A DNA stretch of 8,018 nucleotides, taken from Bacteroidota bacterium. Lineage in GTDB: Bacteria > Bacteroidota > Rhodothermia > Rhodothermales > Bin80. The notes beneath the pieces are model-generated. The model did no database searches. It had not been told where the DNA came from and saw only the letters and a list, made by a program, of their open reading frames with translations. Made by a program: the position numbers and the translations under genes. Positions 7,440 through 8,018 of this stretch are shown one piece after another (the stretch's first letter is position 1; each line of letters starts with the position of its first letter). The DNA lies in assembly GCA_026702635.1 (NCBI GenBank), contig JAPPBZ010000220.1:1-8018 (forward strand), written 5' to 3'.

Positions 7440-7709
7440 CTATTCTTCAGCTTCTTCACTCTCCTCTTCCGCTGCTTCCCCTTCTGTCGCCTCCTCCATC
7501 GTGTCGGTCGTATCAGCCTCCATCTCCATGGCATCAGCAGAGTCAGCATCCATTTCCATGGCATCGCCGTCCATCATGGCATCATCGTCCATCATGGCAC
7601 CATCTTCGTGCATTTCTGCGTCACTGTCCATATCCGTGGAAGAATCAGAACCACCACAAGCGGTGATCAGCAGAGCGAGTGTGAGAAAAAGAACGTAGGT
7701 AAATTTCAT
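7440..7709 (-). CDS. Small Met- and acid-rich lipoprotein, unknown function
   Basis: The 89-residue product opens with a lipoprotein signal: MK, a hydrophobic run (about 4-15), then the lipobox I-T-A-Cys at 15-18. Signal peptidase II would cut before Cys18 and leave a lipid-anchored peptide on the cell envelope. The 72-residue mature part has by my count 31 Asp or Glu and 11 Met, with no Lys or Arg, and contains imperfect copies of DAMEM-(D/E)-AD and AMMD. It has no fold I recognise and is probably disordered. I chose the ATG at 7709 over the in-frame TTG at 7718 because it gives a clean MKFT signal start. The signal and lipobox support the minus strand; open frames on the other strand here are shadows of the repeat. 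A binding role for metal ions or a surface-charge role is possible but unproven. Confidence 0.8.
   Translation of the reverse strand: MKFTYVLFLTLALLITACGGSDSSTDMDSDAEMHEDGAMMDDDAMMDGDAMEMDADSADAMEMEADTTDTMEEATEGEAAEEESEEAEE
7513..7604. repeat. Imperfect tandem repeats inside the lipoprotein gene
   Basis: Two 23-base copies differing at two positions lie at 7513-7535 and 7543-7565, spaced by 30 bases. Two 18-base copies, one base different, lie back to back at 7569-7586 and 7587-7604. All unit lengths and spacings are multiples of three, so copy number can change without breaking the frame. They encode the repeated Asp/Ala/Met segments. Confidence 0.7.
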
Positions 7710-7751
7710 TGTAACCAAGTTGTTGGAATGTGTTTACGTGCCAGTAGTCTA

Positions 7752-7759
7752 CGAATATA
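7752..7759 (-). promoter_or_regulatory. Possible -7 box (TATATTCG) of the lipoprotein gene
   Basis: Read on the minus strand, the eight bases differ from TAnnTTTG at one position. The box lies 42 bases before the ATG at 7709, similar to the leader length proposed for clpB. No good -33 element is visible at the expected distance. Confidence 0.25.
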
Positions 7760-7768
7760 GGGTTTTGA

Positions 7769-7782
7769 GCCAAACATTTGGC
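7769..7782. repeat. GCCAAA-ca-TTTGGC palindrome upstream of the lipoprotein gene
   Basis: Six-base perfect arms with a two-base centre lie about ten bases upstream of the possible -7 box. The position suits an operator or activator site for the lipoprotein gene. No known regulator is assigned. Confidence 0.35.
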
Positions 7783-8018
7783 AGATCGCTACTACCGATA
7801 GGGACTAATATAGGAAATAGATTGGAAACGTGGGAATATTCTCCCAAACACAGTACGGCGAATTCCCAAAGCAAATTGTATTTGTAGAATCAGAGTCTGG
7901 AAAAAATGGCATGGGAGTTCGCGCAGTTACCATGTATGACAAGGATTGCAGTGTCGGGACATTTCATGTTGCGGGCTTCGTTGTCGTTCACCGAGGTGAC
8001 GACGTTCCACGCCGCCCG
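7783..8018. other. Right-hand end without a complete gene
   Basis: No full gene is visible. A TGGGA-N6-TCCCA dyad lies at 7831-7846. A minus-strand frame is open from the window edge (8018) to a TGA at 7892-7890. Its 42 residues include ILVIHGN followed by a Ser and Phe, which resembles the N-terminal strand and oxyanion region of alpha/beta hydrolases, but the stop comes too soon for an intact one. Plus-strand frames from ATG 7906 and 7932 also run off the edge with no recognisable motif. The last 50 bases are more GC-rich than the bases before them, which may mark the start of a coding region outside the window. Confidence 0.4.

Noticed and set aside
7501..7698. Plus-strand Ser/Met/Ala-rich frame across the lipoprotein repeats
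   Set aside because: It is the complement of the acidic repeats; the signal peptide and lipobox support the minus strand.

Overview
This window looks like a stretch of a Bacteroidota or Rhodothermota-type chromosome. Three things point there. The clpB promoter matches the TTG-N21-TAnnTTTG pattern of the primary sigma factor in that phylum. The gene starts sit in A-rich leaders without a clear Shine-Dalgarno sequence. The SMC protein resembles what I recall of Bacteroidota/Rhodothermota SMCs. The lineage is an inference from these signs; no marker gene settles it.

Layout. Positions 1-469 hold no gene I can support. A promoter at about 470-502 leads into clpB (552-3179), the Hsp100 disaggregase, which carries an in-frame TGA at codon 101 (852-854). 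The reading frame is the same and ClpB-like on both sides, so this is one gene with a single nonsense codon, not two genes. A 106-base gap with a GC-rich hairpin and a TAnnTTTG box separates it from smc (3286-6822), an intact chromosome-condensation ATPase of 1178 residues. On the opposite strand, a RidA/YjgF-family gene (7234-6782) converges on smc and overlaps its 3' end by 41 bases. Upstream of it on the same strand is a small lipoprotein gene (7709-7440) whose mature part is made mostly of Asp, Glu, Met and Ala. The last 300 bases hold two palindromes and a short open frame running off the edge.

Function. ClpB works with DnaK to rescue aggregated proteins after stress; SMC organises the chromosome. 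They appear to be neighbours rather than partners. The main point of interest is the clpB nonsense codon. Downstream of it lie an in-frame ATG (930) and a GTG (999). The GTG falls at the residue matching Val149 of E. coli ClpB, where the natural short form lacking the N domain starts. The locus may therefore still make a working N-domain-less chaperone, or the change may be a sequencing or assembly error. I see no mobile element, RNA gene, CRISPR array or clearly new multi-gene system.
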